Of a DNA stretch of 64,000 nt, positions 43,783 through 55,094 are shown one piece after another. Location of the stretch: positions 62,001 through 126,000 of the forward strand of contig JABCPU010000031.1 in assembly GCA_016800925.1 (NCBI GenBank), in the 5' to 3' direction. Origin of the DNA: Suillus spraguei. Lineage: Eukaryota; Basidiomycota; Agaricomycetes; Boletales; Suillaceae. The position numbers and the translations under genes are program-made. The notes beneath the pieces were generated by a model. The model was not told where the DNA came from. It made no database searches and saw nothing but the letters and a program-made list of their open reading frames with translations. Numbering within the stretch: position 1 is the stretch's first letter; every line of letters begins with the position of its first letter.

Positions 43783-45717
43783 TTACTCGTCCTGATTCTC
43801 ATAGTAAACAGGATCATCACTATACTCGTAGTCCTCATCAGCGAAGGATCCACTCCTCATATACGCAGCTTCTTCAGCACCGGCACGTCGTTTAGAGTCC
43901 CTCCTTTGATCTGCTTGAATTCGTTCATTGTCAAGTTGTCGTTCCCAAGAATGAAGTGCATTGTAGAATCTGTCATCTTTCCAAGTTAACGTAAAGGGGG
44001 GAGTCCCGACTCGTTGAGGACAATAAATGGATAGATGGGTAGGCGACCAGTATCTGCAAACCTTGCACTGGTATTCTGCACAGTTCTTTTGACGATGCCC
44101 AAGTAGTCCACAGACGTGACATTTCATGTTTTCATCGGCATTGGAAATAGACTTGCGTAATGGGGTTTGGGACTAGTGGATCTGGCGCGCTTCTTCCCCT
44201 TATTCCATTTCATATGTTTTAAGGCAAGGGTGTTGTCGCGCCTGAGTTGCGCCTGCTGGGTAGGAGTGAGAGTGTATGCCAACATTGGAAGGTCAGGAGT
44301 AGTTGCTTGTTCGGCAACCGCAAGAAGTTTGTTAGAAGAAGAGGGAGAGGTTATGCCAAAGTCTTTTACTAAGACTGGCGAGACAGGATCCATTGGACCA
44401 AATGATGACGGAATGGACATGGGAGGGTGAATGTGAAGGTCGCGAAGTCGAGGGCCGAGTGCTATTAATTCAGCAACAGGAATTCCCAATCTTTTTGCAG
44501 CTTCACACTGCTCTTCTGTGCAGGGCTCGTATAGCCATGCGGGATGATCATGGGAGACTATGACAGGGGGCGGTGAGGTTGGTTGTTCGATAGGAGATGG
44601 GGTTTGTGGAGAGGCGAGGTCGGCTTGCGTCTGTTGCAGATCAGTGATAGCTTCTTTGACTAAGTTTCTGGCCGTTCTACTTCAGCGACTGATTGCTGGA
44701 TGGTTTCGACGACTGCGTTGGTGAGCTGTCCAATCTCTTGGGCAGCTGCGCATAAGCCAGTAAAGGCATCAAGACTAGAATACATGCGCAAAGAAGAGGG
44801 TGGAGGGACTGGAAGTGGGTCCGTATTTCTTTGTGGAGTGGGAGGTCGAGCAACACCTGCTCGATGTTCGGCCACGATGTGAATAGCTTCTTCAACATCG
44901 CTTTTAAAAGAACTGTTACGAACTGGGGTGGCGTCACCAGCGACAGTGAAAAGACACAGCCGGTCTGCTGGGAGTTCTTACAATGTCCAGAAGAGGACAA
45001 GGTGAAAGTACGAGGAACGCATTCCAAGTACGATCAAGGGTTCGGCCTCAAAGACAAGTCTAAGAGGTTTCTGTAAGAATAGAGACTAAGGCTAAGGAGT
45101 GCTTAGACTTAGAGACGATTCAAGACGACTTAGGTTGGAGACCTAAGCGAAGGAGATTCCAGGTAAAACCCAGTAAGATTAAAGTAAAGAATCTACTACA
45201 AGTACAACATGCTTAAATAGATCAGTATGTGCGCACGGACCAAGAGAGACGTGGGAATGTAAGTGCGTATCCAAAGAAGGAAGGCAACTATAGTACAGAT
45301 GCATTGAGCATATGAGTCAGAGTCATGTTACGTAATATACAAGGTAAATGAAGTAGAAAATGAATAGGGGCATGTACAATTGTAACAAGAACCGGGAAGC
45401 AACAGCATAGCGTAAGAACGAATGTGTTTTTGGAGATGTAGGAAACGTTGTCAATATGTGATTTCTGTGGTTTCATTGGCGGTAGCTTCGATGAGGGTGG
45501 CAGTGCGGATGATGTTAACGAGGAGTAAAGCGGGGAAAGCACCTTTTTCTGTGAGGATTCTTTCAATTTCAAGAGCGTGTCCTTCACATAGAAGGGCGGC
45601 TTCGATGTAGGAGGTGTTGTTGATTTCAGTGGCAAGGGTTCCATAGTTTTCTGCGTCGGAGTCAGAGTCATTGTTGGCAATAGTGACGGGGGTGATGTAT
45701 GCAGTAGGGAAAGACAT
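43783..45717 (-). pseudogene. E2 ORF3, disrupted by solo LTR and frameshifts
   Basis: Starts MSFPTAYITPVTIAN at 45717. After a deletion/frameshift near 45450 it is split by the solo LTR (44914-45387). It continues SDVEEAIHIVAEHRAGVARP, TPQRNTDPLPVPPPSSLRMY, a shift near 44680, VAELIALGPRLRDLHIHPPM and CHVCGLLGHRQKNC with CKVCRYWSPTHLSIYC. The end is SDDPVYYENQDE, longer than the E1 copy. Same domain order as E1 ORF3. Confidence 0.78.
44914..45387 (-). mobile_element. Solo LTR-I nested in E2 ORF3, TSD AGAAC
   Basis: A 474-bp LTR with the perfect duplication AGAAC at 44909-44913 and 45388-45392. Confidence 0.94.
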
Positions 45718-45799
45718 TTGGAGTAGTGTTAGCTGATCAAGTGCTGGTGCGGTTTGATTGACTGAAGAGTAATTAGAGAGTGTGTTGCTTCTTATAAGC

Positions 45800-47371
45800 A
45801 TTCAGGATTTGAGCGGAGTTCTTCAAGTTCTTTTCTGGGAGCCATTCATTATCTCCCAATGAGTATCCTTTCCAAGAAACAAGATAGCGCCGGCGAATGC
45901 TGGTTCCTTTGTGGGAAAGAATTGCTTCTACTTCGTATTCTTCTTCTTCTTCGATGATGTCAGGTGGTGGTTCGGGGAAATTCGGGCCATGAACGTCCGT
46001 TTTGCTATAGGACGATAAGACAGAAGCGTGGAACGTGGGATGAATTTTCCACTGTGGAGGGAGTTTAAGTGTGAATGTGATGGGCGATAGGACATCGATG
46101 ATCGGGAAAGGTCTGTATCGCTTTGGCGCAAGTTTCCTTGATGGGAGTTTGAGCCTAAGATTAGTGGCAGATAGCCAAACCTTATCTCTGATTTTCCATG
46201 GAGTGTACTTATCTCCTCGGGATCATTCGGCCATTGTCTGCATGGCAATGTTATGACAGGCGATTGCCTCTTCTCGGATCTTCTGCAGGGATCGTACTCG
46301 ATCTTCTGCTGCAGGGACGGATGAATCAGGGATCAGGTGAGGGATGGCGCGTGGTTTGTATCCCATCATGAGATAGAAGGGTGATGCATTCCTTGCATCG
46401 TGTTTTCGGTGGTTGTGGACAAATTCGGCAATTGGTAGGTGTTCTACCCAATCTTCAGGATTGTTGCGGCAATAGATGCGTAAGTATGTTTCAAGTTCTT
46501 GATTAAGCCTTTCAGTTTGACCATCAGTCTGAGGGTGATAAGCCGTGGAAGGGGCGATGATGTAATCGAGAAGTCGAGCGAGTTCCTTAGAGAAGCGAGA
46601 TAGGAATTGCAGGCCTCGATCCGAGATGACTTTGTCATGGAGTCCAAATCAACGGTAAACGTGTTTCAAGAAGAGTTTGGCAATGCCTTCGGAAGTGACG
46701 GTTTTAAGACAAGGAATAATAATTACCCCCTTTGTAAGGCCATGGTCTACCACGACCATGATACTATCAAAGCCCCCAGAGCCAGGGAGGTCAGTAATCA
46801 GATCAACAGAGACCTGAGAAAAGGGGCGAGTTGCAGACGAGGGTATCGGGGCAAGCGGAGGTCAAACAGGGTGCGTATCAGCTTTCATTTGCTGGCAAAT
46901 GGCGCAACCCTCAACGTATTTTCGAATATAGGAGCCCATAGCTGGCCACCAAGCTTCTCGCTTAACAAGTTCTTTGGTTTTGAATCTACTGGGATGTCCC
47001 ACAGTGGGATGATCATGATACCTTTTCAGGATATCGGGACGATGGACCGGTGGAATATAGGCACGATTCTTAAAATAGAGGACATTCTCCTCAATCTTCC
47101 AGTCAGAGAGTACCGACTTCATAGGTGGAAGGCATACGCCATCAAGGGCATCAGACGCTGTCTTGAAGACAGGGTCGTCGAGAGGATCAGAGAATGATAA
47201 CACATCCGCAAGGTCGGTGTCAATAAGACGAACGAATAGAGCGTCAGGGAGGAGGGTCTGGTCCTCATTATCGTCTTTACTGGAGTCGTAGTCAGGTCGG
47301 CGAGATAGTGCATCAGGTACTGCTAATTTGGTACCCGCAACGTGATGCAGTTCGATGTCGTAAATGGACAA
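45800..47371 (-). pseudogene. E2 integrase with chromodomain
   Basis: LSIYDIELHHVAGTKLAVPD, then the HHCC part (HPTVGHPSRFKTKELVKRE; CAICQQMK) and the core motifs DLITDLP, VISDRGLQFL and HPQTDGQTERLNQ. A chromodomain (AILSHKGTSIRRRYLVSWKG) lies near 45830-45930. Stops at 46862-46864 and 46223-46225 are TGA where E1 reads CGA; another follows VYR near 46650. Confidence 0.87.
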
Positions 47372-47374
47372 AAT

Positions 47375-49246
47375 TCACTGCCAATGTGCTTGGCGATGGG
47401 TGAGCTTCTGTGCACTTCTAAAATACAGAAGATTCTTGTGGTCGGTGAATACCAAGACGGGATGTGGGTTTCCTTCAAGATAATGACGCCATTCATTCAA
47501 TGCCCGGATTACAGCAAGGAGTTCCTGATCAAAGATCTGGTAATTGTGTTCTGTGGGGTTCAAGGACTGTGAGAGATATGCGCATGGGTGATAAACACCA
47601 TTCTCATCAGTCTGCAAGAGAACTCCGCCAGTTGCTATGAGTGAAGCGTCGGTAGCAATAGCAAATTGTCGGGAAGGATCAGGGTTACGGAGTACCGGTT
47701 GGGATGTAAAGCGTCGTTTCAGTTCTGTGAAGGTGTCCATACATTCGGATGACCAATCAAAGACCTTATCTTTCTTTGTTTATTCGATAAGGGGTCGGGC
47801 GATATCAGAGTAATGGGAAATGAACGTGCGGTAGAAGTTGCAAAAACCAAGGAATGACCGAACATCCTTTACAGATTTCGGAACTGGCCATTTGGAGATT
47901 CCCTTGGTCTTGGCGGTATCCATAGCAACTTGCCCAGGGCGAATTATCATTCCGAGGTATTCCACTTCTTCTGCATCGAAGGTACATTTCTCCGTTTTCA
48001 AAAACAGGTGTTCCTTTCGTATCTTCATCAAAACCTGTCTTGTCCATTCGTGATGTTCTGCCATAGTTGTAGAGAAAATCAAGATATCGTCCATGTAGAT
48101 AACCATCCATCCTTCATTGATTTCCTGCTGGAAGGTATGATTCATGTATGCTTGGAAATTTGCTGGAGAATTGCAGAGGCCAAAGAACATGACATTCGGT
48201 TCGAAGAGACCGAATTCCGTAGTAAAAGCAGCTTTCCAGCGATCATCGGGATGGATGCGAATATTGTTATAACCGGACCGGATATCCATTTTTGTAAAGA
48301 ACTGTGCATTGTGAAGACGTGCGACAAGGGAAATAGGGAGTGGGAGCGGATAGGCATTCTTAACTGTCCAATCATTGATGTAGCGATAATCTTGACAGGG
48401 ATGCAATTCTCCACTCTTCTTTCCCACAAAGAAGAAGCCACTGGCTTGGGGTGACTTCGATTCTGAGATGAAGCCTTTCACAACGTTTTCATTGATAAAT
48501 GTTTTGACGGCAGCATGTTCTTTTTCCGATAGCGGGTAAACCTTAGATGTGTGAGGAATAAAACCGGGTTTAGTATCGATCCAATGGTCAATACCAGGGC
48601 GTTCAGGAGGTAGTTTGTTTAATCCGTCTTTAGCAAAGACATCTGCAAAGTCATGCAGATAGTCCGGGACCAATTCTTTGAAAGTTTTCTTTTTCTTTTC
48701 TTTCTTGTCTGTTGCGAATTCCTGAGCTTTATTGCTGTATTTCGGAGGAGGAAGGGAGATTGTGGAATAGTTGGGGAGTTGTTCGAGTCGGGAAGTTCCA
48801 TCATGTGTGAGGGGTGTATCCATGGATACTTCTTCAATGATTCTCATGTTAACTCCATCGATGTTGTATTCCACAAGGAATTCTCCATCTCCAAGCTCAT
48901 AAGAGGAAATGTCACGTACTTCTGGTTCATGCCAGACATCTTGCATAGTGTTTAATTGATCATCATCCTCTGTTGGGATCAGCGAGGGCATGGGTTCTTC
49001 TTCATCGGGGATTTCCTCAAGTGAAGCCGAGGGAGTATGTTGAAGAGTTTTCGGGGGAACATAGAACTTGGATAGTTTTGGTACATTTGTATCCCGTCCA
49101 GGGATTTCTTCTTCTGCTTTTCTCTTCCCATACTTCTGTTCTTCTATTGGCCGTTGCTCAATAGGTTCTGGTCTGGTCCGATACTCGGGCTCAGATTCGT
49201 TCTTGTGTTTTTCTGCGCGGGGAATTGGTGATACTGCTCGCGGCAA
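47375..49246 (-). pseudogene. E2 reverse transcriptase-RNase H
   Basis: An acidic linker is followed by FADVFAKDGLNKLPPERPGI, YPLSEKEHAAVKTFINENVV, SGFFFVGKKSGELHPCQDYR, FFTKMDIRSGYNNIRI, WMVIYMDDILIFS (catalytic YMDD) and VRSFLGFCNFYRTFISHYS. A TAA (47780-47782) follows ARPLIE, where E1 has TTA (Leu). Then comes RNase H ([33 protein letters not shown]) to 47375. About 488 codons of RT are intact before the first stop. Confidence 0.93.
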
Positions 49247-49887
49247 TTGTACACAGGGAGTCGGATCTGTAGTACACGTGTTTGTACTTCTGGTTCGGGA
49301 TCTTTAGGAATAGAAGGGATGACGAGGGATCTTGGAAGTCGGGAATGTTGCCATTTCTTAGAATGACAATTGAAGGCCGAGGGTAATCCATTCTTCTTCC
49401 AATCCGTATCAATGTCAATTTCAATTTCATCCGACTTCATTGTTCGAGGGAGGGCCAGTGTTTCAACTGCCCAATCTATACTCGGGTTCATTGCGCGTAA
49501 CCATGGAATCCCCAGAAGGATTTGATCTCTTCTTCCTAGTTTAGTGATATTGAATTTTCCATACATGGTTCATTCATCAATTTTGACCACTAGGAGGCAG
49601 TAGTGCGTGATCGGTCCTCCTTTAATAAGAGTTCCATCCACTGTAGTAACTCGAAATGGTGTTTTGAGTTTTCGTTGTGTGATTTGATGGAGTTTCACAA
49701 ACTCCTCGGAAATAAATGTTCCTGCCACTCCTGAATCAATAACAGCGGTGGTGTCAACAAATTTTAAGCGAGTACATGAGTGGAGGGTGATAGGGACACG
49801 AAGTTCTTTTCTTTCACCTACAGCGCGTACAAGTCTTAGTAATACATTGGGAGAAACATACGTTGAATCTTTGTTTCTCCAAGTCAA
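49144..49887 (-). pseudogene. E2 retropepsin-type protease region
   Basis: VDTTAVIDSGVAGTFISEEF holds the D-S-G active-site motif, and LLGIPWLRAMNPSIDWAVET the conserved second block. A TGA (49570-49572) interrupts KIDE|TMYGKF. The frame shifts again near 49250 before the RT linker. The protease frame is -1 relative to gag. Confidence 0.85.
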
Positions 49888-50723
49888 AAATCCTCGACAA
49901 TCCGCCTTACAGTTTCCTCGTCTTCTTCTTCTTCTTTGACTTCGGTTTGTCGGAGCGGGGTCTTCTTCTTTCTATCAGGACAGTTATGAATACGGTGTCC
50001 TGTTTTCTTGCATCTGAAGCATTGTCCCTTCTTCATGCATTCGGATCTCTCCGTGTCGGAGATTCGATCTATGACCATTGCGTTGGAATCACGATTAGGT
50101 GTGTATCGTGCATTTCCATAGTCCTTCTTCTTCTGTTGTGGAGCATGATGTGTCCTCATGGCTTGAAGACGATGATGGGAATTATCAATGGACACGCATT
50201 GTAGCACAACTTCTCAGAATACTTCTGAGACATCTCCTAGTGCGAAAAGCTTTGTAAGGATGCCCCAATTCAGGCCATCTTGAAAGAATTGGATCTTTGT
50301 TGCGTTATTGGTGATATGAGCCTTGGCTGCAAGTGCCTCAAAGTCAGCGATGTAGGTATGAAGATCTCCGCTTCCTTGTTTGAGGTCCCTGAGTTTCGTG
50401 AGTGCGGTTCCTTTAGTATCCACTGGATCGAAGGCTTCTTTGAAGCTTTTCATAAAATCCGCCATTGTCCCATAACCAACTTTTTGTCCAGAGGTGTCGG
50501 TTGACTGAGCATGGTCAAGGAATTGCTCTTTCCAAGATTTGGCATTTTTCTTGGTCATGAAGGATGTTATGAAAATAATCTTCTGCTTGTCGGTGGTGTA
50601 AAGCTTTTCGTTGATGTCGAAGCATAGATTACATGACTGGATAAATTCGGGAGAATTGTCGTGATCCCCATCAAAACTGGTTGGCTGACCGATTTTGTAT
50701 TCAAATTCTTTGATGGTCATCAT
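49884..50723 (-). pseudogene. E2 Gag (capsid-like domain and CCHC zinc knuckle)
   Basis: Starts MMTIKEFEYKIGQPTSFDGD; the retrotrans_gag-like part includes FITSFMTKKNAKSWKEQFL and LRDLKQGSGDLHTYIADFEA. A TGA at 50214-50216 (after DVSEVF) interrupts an otherwise continuous frame that resumes EVVLQCVSIDNS. The CCHC knuckle is CFRCKKTGHRIHNC, followed by a basic then acidic tail. The end of gag (TTT TGA) overlaps the protease frame. Confidence 0.88.
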
Positions 50724-50850
50724 ATTGGTGATTCGCCTGGTGAGTTATACTTTCTCGGTGCCTACATGCGCTGTCTTGCTGTCCGTTAGGGCTTATCAGG
50801 GTTCGGGGTCGAAGACTGGATAGTCGACGATCAGGTGGACTTTAATCTTT

Positions 50851-51324
50851 TGTTACGAACTGGGGTGGCGTCACCAGCGACAGTGAGAAGACACAGACGG
50901 TCTGCTGGGAAGTTCTACAATGTCCAGAAGAGGACAAGGTGAAAGTACAAAGAACGTGTTCTGAGTACGATCAAGGGTTTGGCCTCAAAGACAAGTCTTT
51001 AGAGGTTCTACAAGAATAGAGACTAAGGCTAAGGAGTGCTTAGGCTTAGAGACGATTCAAGATGACTTAGGTTGGAGACCTAAGCAAATGAAATTCCAGG
51101 TGAAACCCAGTAAGATTAAAGTGAAGTATACAAGCGTAATACAATGTGCTTAAATAGGCCAATATGTGCGCACGGACCAGGAGAGACGTGGGAATGTAAG
51201 TGCGTATCCAAAGGAGGAAGGCAACTATAGTACAGATGCATTGAGCATATGAGTCAGAGTCACTTTACGTACTATACAAAGTAAAGGAGGTAGAAAATGA
51301 ATAGGGGCACATATGATTGTAACA
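50851..51324 (-). repeat. 5' LTR of the composite chromovirus
   Basis: A 474-bp LTR followed by AAACC (51325-51329), matching the duplication at the far end. In minus-strand sense, AAAGATTAAAGTCCACC follows the LTR where a primer site is expected. It does not start TGG and I cannot assign a tRNA. Confidence 0.93.
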
Positions 51325-51332
51325 AAACCTGA

Positions 51333-51511
51333 TCACTGAGTTCCGGATGAATCCCAATCACCAAGGTCCGGACCCCGGGAATCAATCATTGGTAATCAGA
51401 ATGCGACAATTGGGTGTGTGCATCATCTAAAATCAATTGGAAATGTCATTGTTATACATGAAAAATTCAGTGGTGAACATGATGTAAGTATGTGAATGAA
51501 TATCCAAATAT
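51333..51511 (+). repeat. Right member of the tandem ~190-bp duplication
   Basis: Counterpart of 39077-39254; ends at GAATATCCAAATATTTACAT. Confidence 0.8.
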
Positions 51512-51523
51512 TTACATATGGGG

Positions 51524-52528
51524 TTGATCATCACACTTTTCAATGAGGGTATCTAATACAAGCAGCAATTCAGAGCTCATCTGTTTGGCCCTTTGCAACC
51601 TCCGGAGGTCTATATCAGCTCTTCTGAGTTTGTCGGATGTGTCAGCCCAAGCCACTCAGAATGGTTGGTTGGCCTTGAGGAGTTGATGTACGGTAGGCTC
51701 TGGAAGATTCCCATGACGCTGTTGGTAATGGCCCAGGCGATCCAGAATTGATTCAACTTAAAGAAAATTAGCAGAAAGATACATGATGAACAATTAAATA
51801 CTCACATTCTGTTTGATCATATGACCCTAGGGGCATGAACTCCCTAAGCATGGCATGCAGGTCTTCATTGCTGAGTTCCGGTATGGGGGACTGACATTTA
51901 GGAGGTGTTGCATGTGCTTGGGACATCACATCAACAATAAAAATGAGATGGTATGGATGAACTCACCTGGAATTGCTATTCCTGGGATAGCTGGAGCATC
52001 AATCTCAACATCAAAACATTCCGGTGCTTCATCACAATCAATAAGATCATCATCAGGCCCTAGGTACAAGTCCGGATCGTTGAACAAAGGCAGTTCCTCA
52101 GACTGAGCTGGGTATAAGTGATCTGGATGGATTGAATGAACATCCAAAGTTGGATTATCTAAATGTGAATTGAGAAACCTACCAGGAATTGCATCCAAGA
52201 CATCCAGACCACCTGATGACCCAGAATTATAGTCGATCTCATCATCTGGCCCAAGGTATACATCATCACATGCATCTAATAAATGTCCGGTCAATTGGAA
52301 GATATACTGAAAGCAACACATACCTGATGAAATCTGGGACTCAGTCTCATCATCTGGCCCAAGGTATACATCATCCAGTGCATCTGGTCCATCTCCGGTC
52401 AATTGAGAGCTGTACTGAAAACAAAACATACCTAATGAAATCCGGGACTCGGTTGAGTAATCCACATCCATTGAGTTGTATTCAGTGACCGGAGGTTCAT
52501 AAAATCTGACTGCTGGTTGAGATCTCAT
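51524..52528 (-). pseudogene. Acidic repeat protein gene, uncharacterised
   Basis: Starts MRSQPAVRFYEPPVTEYNSM and contains two copies of a ~36-residue unit ending DDVYLGPDDE (FQYSSQLTGDGPDALDD and FQYIFQLTGHLLDACDD), plus a third YLGPDDD. After an intron near 51960 it continues LHAMLREFMPLGSYDQTE. After another intron (about 51757-51806) comes ILDRLGHYQQRHGNLPEPTV with a stop after KANQPF, then a coiled-coil-like end RRLQRAKQMSSELLLVLDTL. Function unknown. Head-to-head with the Zn2Cys6 gene at 52740, so they may share a promoter. Confidence 0.55.
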
Positions 52529-52739
52529 GATGCCTGATCAAACTGATTGATAACTGATAACTTCGAAGTTCAACACATGGCTGGCAACGGCCGAAAGTTG
52601 AACCATGACCAAACAAAGACAAACAATCAACACTTATCAAGATCATCCTTCAATTGTCTGGTTTCTTTTGAAACTTCATCCTAGTGATCACAGATTTCAA
52701 ACATATCTCAAGCTTTTCACATCTTTCAAGTCAATCCAA

Positions 52740-54840
52740 ATGTCTACTTCAGTTGGAACCTCTTTGGCCGGTCTCAAGGCAACCACTGCTCAGATTGTGG
52801 GCATCATCTCCAGGGCTCGGCTCATGCCTGCCAGCACTGGCCAAGCCCACCTGGCTCTGACAGCACAAGTCACTAATCTTGTGGTAAGTACCATTCATGT
52901 GTTAATTTTACTTTTGGTTTTTCTAGAATCTGGGTAGGCTGAGATAGTCCGGGAGCATGAGAAAGGGCCTTACATGCCCGGCATCATTGCATCCTGCTCC
53001 AAGGAGTTAATTAGAGTCAGGTCCATGACTCCCCGGGTGTGGCCCAACTGGCACAGCATCGGCCATGACGACCCCCAGGTGTTGAAACACTCCTGGCGCA
53101 GCAATATTCATGCCTGGGAGGCGTTAGGTGACCATTCAGGTGATCTCCCTGTCATGCCTAACCCTTCCATTGGCCCAATCACTGTGGACCTTCCCTCCCC
53201 ACCCATCATCGCTGGCAATGTCACTGGTTCTTCCACCCACGCCACCTCCGAGCTCCGGGACAAAGGAAAAGGTAAGGTGGTTGTTGCTGACCTAGAGCCG
53301 GAAGTGGAAGGGAGCAGGAAGAGGAAGTCCCCCATGATGTCCGGACACTCTTCCTCACCTCCAAAGTCAGCAAAGAAGGGTTGCAAGTGGGTCAAGGCAA
53401 CTCGCAATGTGAAGCCAAAGGTGTTCGTGGAGTCGGAAGATGATGAAGACACAATTGTTCAGGTATGTCGTCCAGCTCATTGTTTTCATTCTCTCAATTT
53501 TCTGTAGCCTATTTCAAGTGGAGTGCCAGTGCTCAATGTGCCCTGGCCTTCCACTATTGTTGTAGGGACACCCCATTCCCCTCATTCACCCTGTTCCCCG
53601 AAGAAGCAATTATTTGGTCCTGCTTTGGTAAGTAATATTTTGTCGTCTGGCACTTGGAGAAATGCTTATATATCATCAGCTCATTGCTGGCAGTCCACCC
53701 AAGGTGATGTGAGTCATCATTCTTTGTCCGGACCTCCTGCCTATGCTTACCTATTGTCAGGCCACCTCTGGCAGTTGTCTGGAGGTGGTTGAGACCCCCC
53801 AGGCAATGTCCAGCACTCCGGCTAAGGAACCTGCAGTCATGGATACAGGTGATATTCTCATTCCCGGCCCAGTGAGTACTCTAATGAATTCCAATGAGTC
53901 CATCAACTAATGAAACCCACAGAACAACCCCTGCCATTATTGCACCCAGGAGAAGTGGCCCTGCACCACTCGGTTGGACAGGAGGACCCGTGCCCCATGT
54001 TTGTCGTGTGTCCACTGTGCCACCAAGAAGATCAAATGTGTCCCAGCATCCATGGGATCCCCACCCAAATGCATTCGAGGGAAGTCTACCACCTGGCAGA
54101 CTCGCTCCAGGACACCTTCCAGAGCTCCCTCCAATGCGCCGGCTGCCTCACAGTCCAAAGCCCGAACTCGAAGTCAATCTCGTGGCCCCTCCAGCACTCC
54201 AGCTGTTCCTGCTGTGACCACACCCAAGGCACAGTCCTGTGGGCACAGCAAGACAATCACTGCCGCCAAGACACCTGCACCTGCACCAGCTAGTGAGTCA
54301 CCCCAATTTTCTATGACCATCTGACCTTATCTTTCACTTAGCTATTCCGTCTTCGAGCACCGCAGTTCCTCGTCTGGCACTCGATGTGCCCATTCCGGAT
54401 CTCCATTCCATGGCAATTGCGATTCGGGATGGTGCCACTCGAATTGCTCTTCTTGAGGCTCGTGTGGCGGAGCAGGATGGTAAGATTGATACCCTGCAAC
54501 GCCTCCATGAGGGCCTTTGTTGCAAAGTCATTGACCGGCACCCTTCATTTCCACTTCCCAACTCTCCTGTCAATGCAACCTTTTTGTTTGATCAATCCGT
54601 CCCCCTGTCCATCTCACCCCTCCCATCTGCACTTACTCCCCTCATTGACTTGGATATGGCAGGGATGGAGCCTCCATCTCTGAAAGTCCAGCCAGCATCT
54701 GTCATTGAGGTCTCATATTTGAGCTCAGCCAGATTCAGCCTGAGGGTCCACAAACATCTGGCGAAATTGTGGACCCGGATGATCCGGGCAACCTTGTGCC
54801 AGAATATGATTCTGATGATATGGATGTTGAGGTGAAGGTT
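52740..54840 (+). CDS. Zn2Cys6-like/coiled-coil protein of transposon type
   Basis: Exon 1 (52740-52883) starts MSTSVGTSLAGLKATTAQIV. Exon 2 (52938-53462) holds MTPRVWPNWHSIGHDD and a basic Ser/Lys stretch (EGSRKRKSPMMSGHSSSPPK). Exon 3 begins at 53508. A later exon, about 53935-54290, encodes a binuclear-cluster-like pattern, CHYCTQEKWPC (CX2CX6C) followed by CVHCATKKIKC (CX2CX6C), then an Arg/Ser/Pro-rich tail. The last exon (from about 54340) has IALLEARVAEQDGKIDTLQR, a leucine-zipper-like coil. Zn2Cys6 plus coil is the layout of fungal DNA-binding regulators, but the company of transposon genes suggests an element-encoded DNA-binding protein. Exon edges after 53630 are not fixed and the frame may be broken there. 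Confidence 0.55.
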
Positions 54841-55094
54841 GAACCCTCTGCTGATGAGGGTGAAATGGCTACATAATTGTATGTTCATAGATGTATATAA
54901 ATTGTTTGAATGAATGTCAGTGCTGGATGCCAAGTCTGGAAATCCGGAACTGGACACTGAAGATTCACAATGGATATTTCACCAATTCTGGATATCTGGC
55001 TACCTGAAACACAACACACAATTTAAAGAATTTGAAACATATCTGTCGAGTTACCTTGTGCCAGGTGCTGGGTCACATTGTGAAACATATCATT

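Larger units (their letters stand above)
39260..51324 (-). mobile_element. Composite Ty3/gypsy chromovirus (two merged copies E1/E2), TSD AAACC
   Basis: The whole unit is flanked by the perfect duplication AAACC (39255-39259; 51325-51329). It has three full LTRs in the same orientation: 39260-39734, 43277-43750 and 50851-51324. E2 (43277-51324) has a complete gag-PR-RT-RH-IN-chromodomain-ORF3 order. E1 (39735-43276) has only RNase H onwards. A further solo LTR (44914-45387) lies in E2 ORF3. See findings for the recombination model. Confidence 0.92.

Noticed and set aside
46607..47197. 196-codon plus-strand frame in the gypsy integrase
   Set aside because: Antisense shadow of the integrase core on the minus strand.
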